The notes under the pieces: generated by a model
Database searches by the model: none
Told to the model about the DNA's origin: nothing
What the model saw: only the letters and a program-made list of their open reading frames with translations
From: an uncultured Solirubrobacteraceae bacterium
GTDB taxonomy: Bacteria > Actinomycetota > Thermoleophilia > Solirubrobacterales > Solirubrobacteraceae
Assembly: GCA_955652345.1 (NCBI GenBank)
Contig: CATPBV010000333.1
Coordinates: 1 to 8,613 of the forward strand
Reading direction: 5' to 3'
DNA length: 8,613 bases
Translations under genes and position numbers: made by a program
Shown here: in pieces, positions 7,922 through 8,613 of the stretch
Layout: each line of letters starts with the position of its first letter
Position numbering within the stretch: the first letter of the stretch is position 1

Positions 7922-8613
7922 ATGCGCGCGGCTCCGATCGCCGCCCTCCTAGCCCTCGCCGTCGGTGGATGCGGGGGCCAGGAGAGCACGGCTTCGCCGG
8001 GGTCGCGGACCACCACGGCGGCCGCGACGAGCACGACCCCCGCCGCCCACCCCCAGGCGATCGCCCCTCTAGCGGGCCAGCAACCTCAGGTGCCGGCGCC
8101 GGCGGGCCCGGCGGGAGTGAGCGTCGGCCCGAGCACCGGCAGCCTCGCGCAACCCGCTTCGAACGCCGTGATCGAGCAGGAATTGAGAAAGAGCGGGCTG
8201 ACCGCAAGCCCGAGCCAGGCCACGCTCACGCCCGACGGCCTCGCGATCGCGCCGCTCGACGCGCCGCCGGCCGTCCAGAACGTGATCGCGGCAGCCAACG
8301 AGATCGCCCGGTTGCCGTACCGCTATGGCGGCGGCCACATCACCTACGCGGACACCGCGTACGACTGCTCGGGCTCGATCAGCTTCGCGTTCGAGGCCGC
8401 TCACCTGCTCCAGTCGTCTGTCGCGTCGGGCCAGCTCGAGAACTGGGGCGCCGCCGGGCCCGGCAAGTGGATCACCGTGTTCGCCAACGCCGGCCACACG
8501 TTCATGTACGTGGCAGGGCTGCGCTTCGACACGGTGGCGCTTGCGGAGACTGGCTCGCGGTGGTCGAATCGGTCGGCGACCGAGCCGGACCTGAAGACGT
8601 TCTCGATCAGGCA
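7922..8613 (+). CDS. NlpC/P60-family lipoprotein peptidase, 3'-truncated by window edge
   Basis: Likely extracytoplasmic cell-wall endopeptidase. The first 230 residues are present. A short signal peptide ends in a lipobox, V14-G15-G16-C17, predicting lipid attachment at C17. A Ser/Thr/Ala/Pro-rich linker (about 20-80) follows and could span the envelope. The catalytic domain starts near NVIAAANEIARLPYRYGGG (120-138). The nucleophile is C149 in YDCSGSISFAF and the likely catalytic His is H192 in AGHTFMYVAGLRFDT. The sequence ends at FSIR plus two bases; by resemblance to related proteins ending in RHP-type tails, only a few codons are probably missing (inference). The start ATG 7922 immediately precedes the signal peptide, with no Shine-Dalgarno and a possible -10 just upstream. 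It is divergent from murI, with the palindromic repeat between them. Confidence 0.88.
   Translation, partial: MRAAPIAALLALAVGGCGGQESTASPGSRTTTAAATSTTPAAHPQAIAPLAGQQPQVPAPAGPAGVSVGPSTGSLAQPASNAVIEQELRKSGLTASPSQATLTPDGLAIAPLDAPPAVQNVIAAANEIARLPYRYGGGHITYADTAYDCSGSISFAFEAAHLLQSSVASGQLENWGAAGPGKWITVFANAGHTFMYVAGLRFDTVALAETGSRWSNRSATEPDLKTFSIR

Overview
The window looks like chromosomal DNA from a GC-rich actinobacterium. GC-ending codons dominate and GTG starts are used. The gene types are typical of the phylum: mycobacterial-type Lhr helicase, family-5 uracil-DNA glycosylase and two-domain VOC protein. Two candidate promoters place a -10 hexamer exactly 7 nt before the apparent start of the protein, as in actinobacterial leaderless genes. 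Thermoleophilia/Solirubrobacterales is my best guess for the lineage, from general resemblance only. No phage, plasmid, IS, CRISPR or RNA gene was seen.

Layout. Positions 1-6177 are a tightly packed minus-strand run. Read in transcription order it encodes a small cupin, RmlD (dTDP-4-dehydrorhamnose reductase), RmlB (dTDP-glucose 4,6-dehydratase), a TetR-type regulator, a family-5 uracil-DNA glycosylase, and the first 856 residues of an Lhr superfamily-2 helicase that runs off the left edge. Junctions are a 33-nt gap, a 4-nt ATGA overlap, a 7-nt gap, a 1-nt TAGTG overlap and a 16-nt gap, so co-transcription of most or all of the run is likely. It joins a dTDP-rhamnose (cell-envelope) pair to a regulator and a DNA-repair pair.

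From 6178 the orientation flips. A two-domain VOC/glyoxalase-like gene runs plus, and ends in a 25-nt tail-to-tail overlap with a minus-strand glutamate racemase (MurI)-like gene. Divergent from that, a plus-strand lipoprotein with an NlpC/P60 cell-wall peptidase domain starts at 7922 and is cut, probably only a few codons short, by the right edge.

The most interesting features are: (i) the coupled regulator-glycosylase-helicase cassette; (ii) a 45-bp inverted repeat between murI and the NlpC/P60 gene, made of two ACTTRAGT palindromes whose centres are 21 bp apart; and (iii) two genes (VOC and murI) whose family-conserved sequence begins at an ATC where an ATG would be expected. There is no gene-free stretch above 300 bases.
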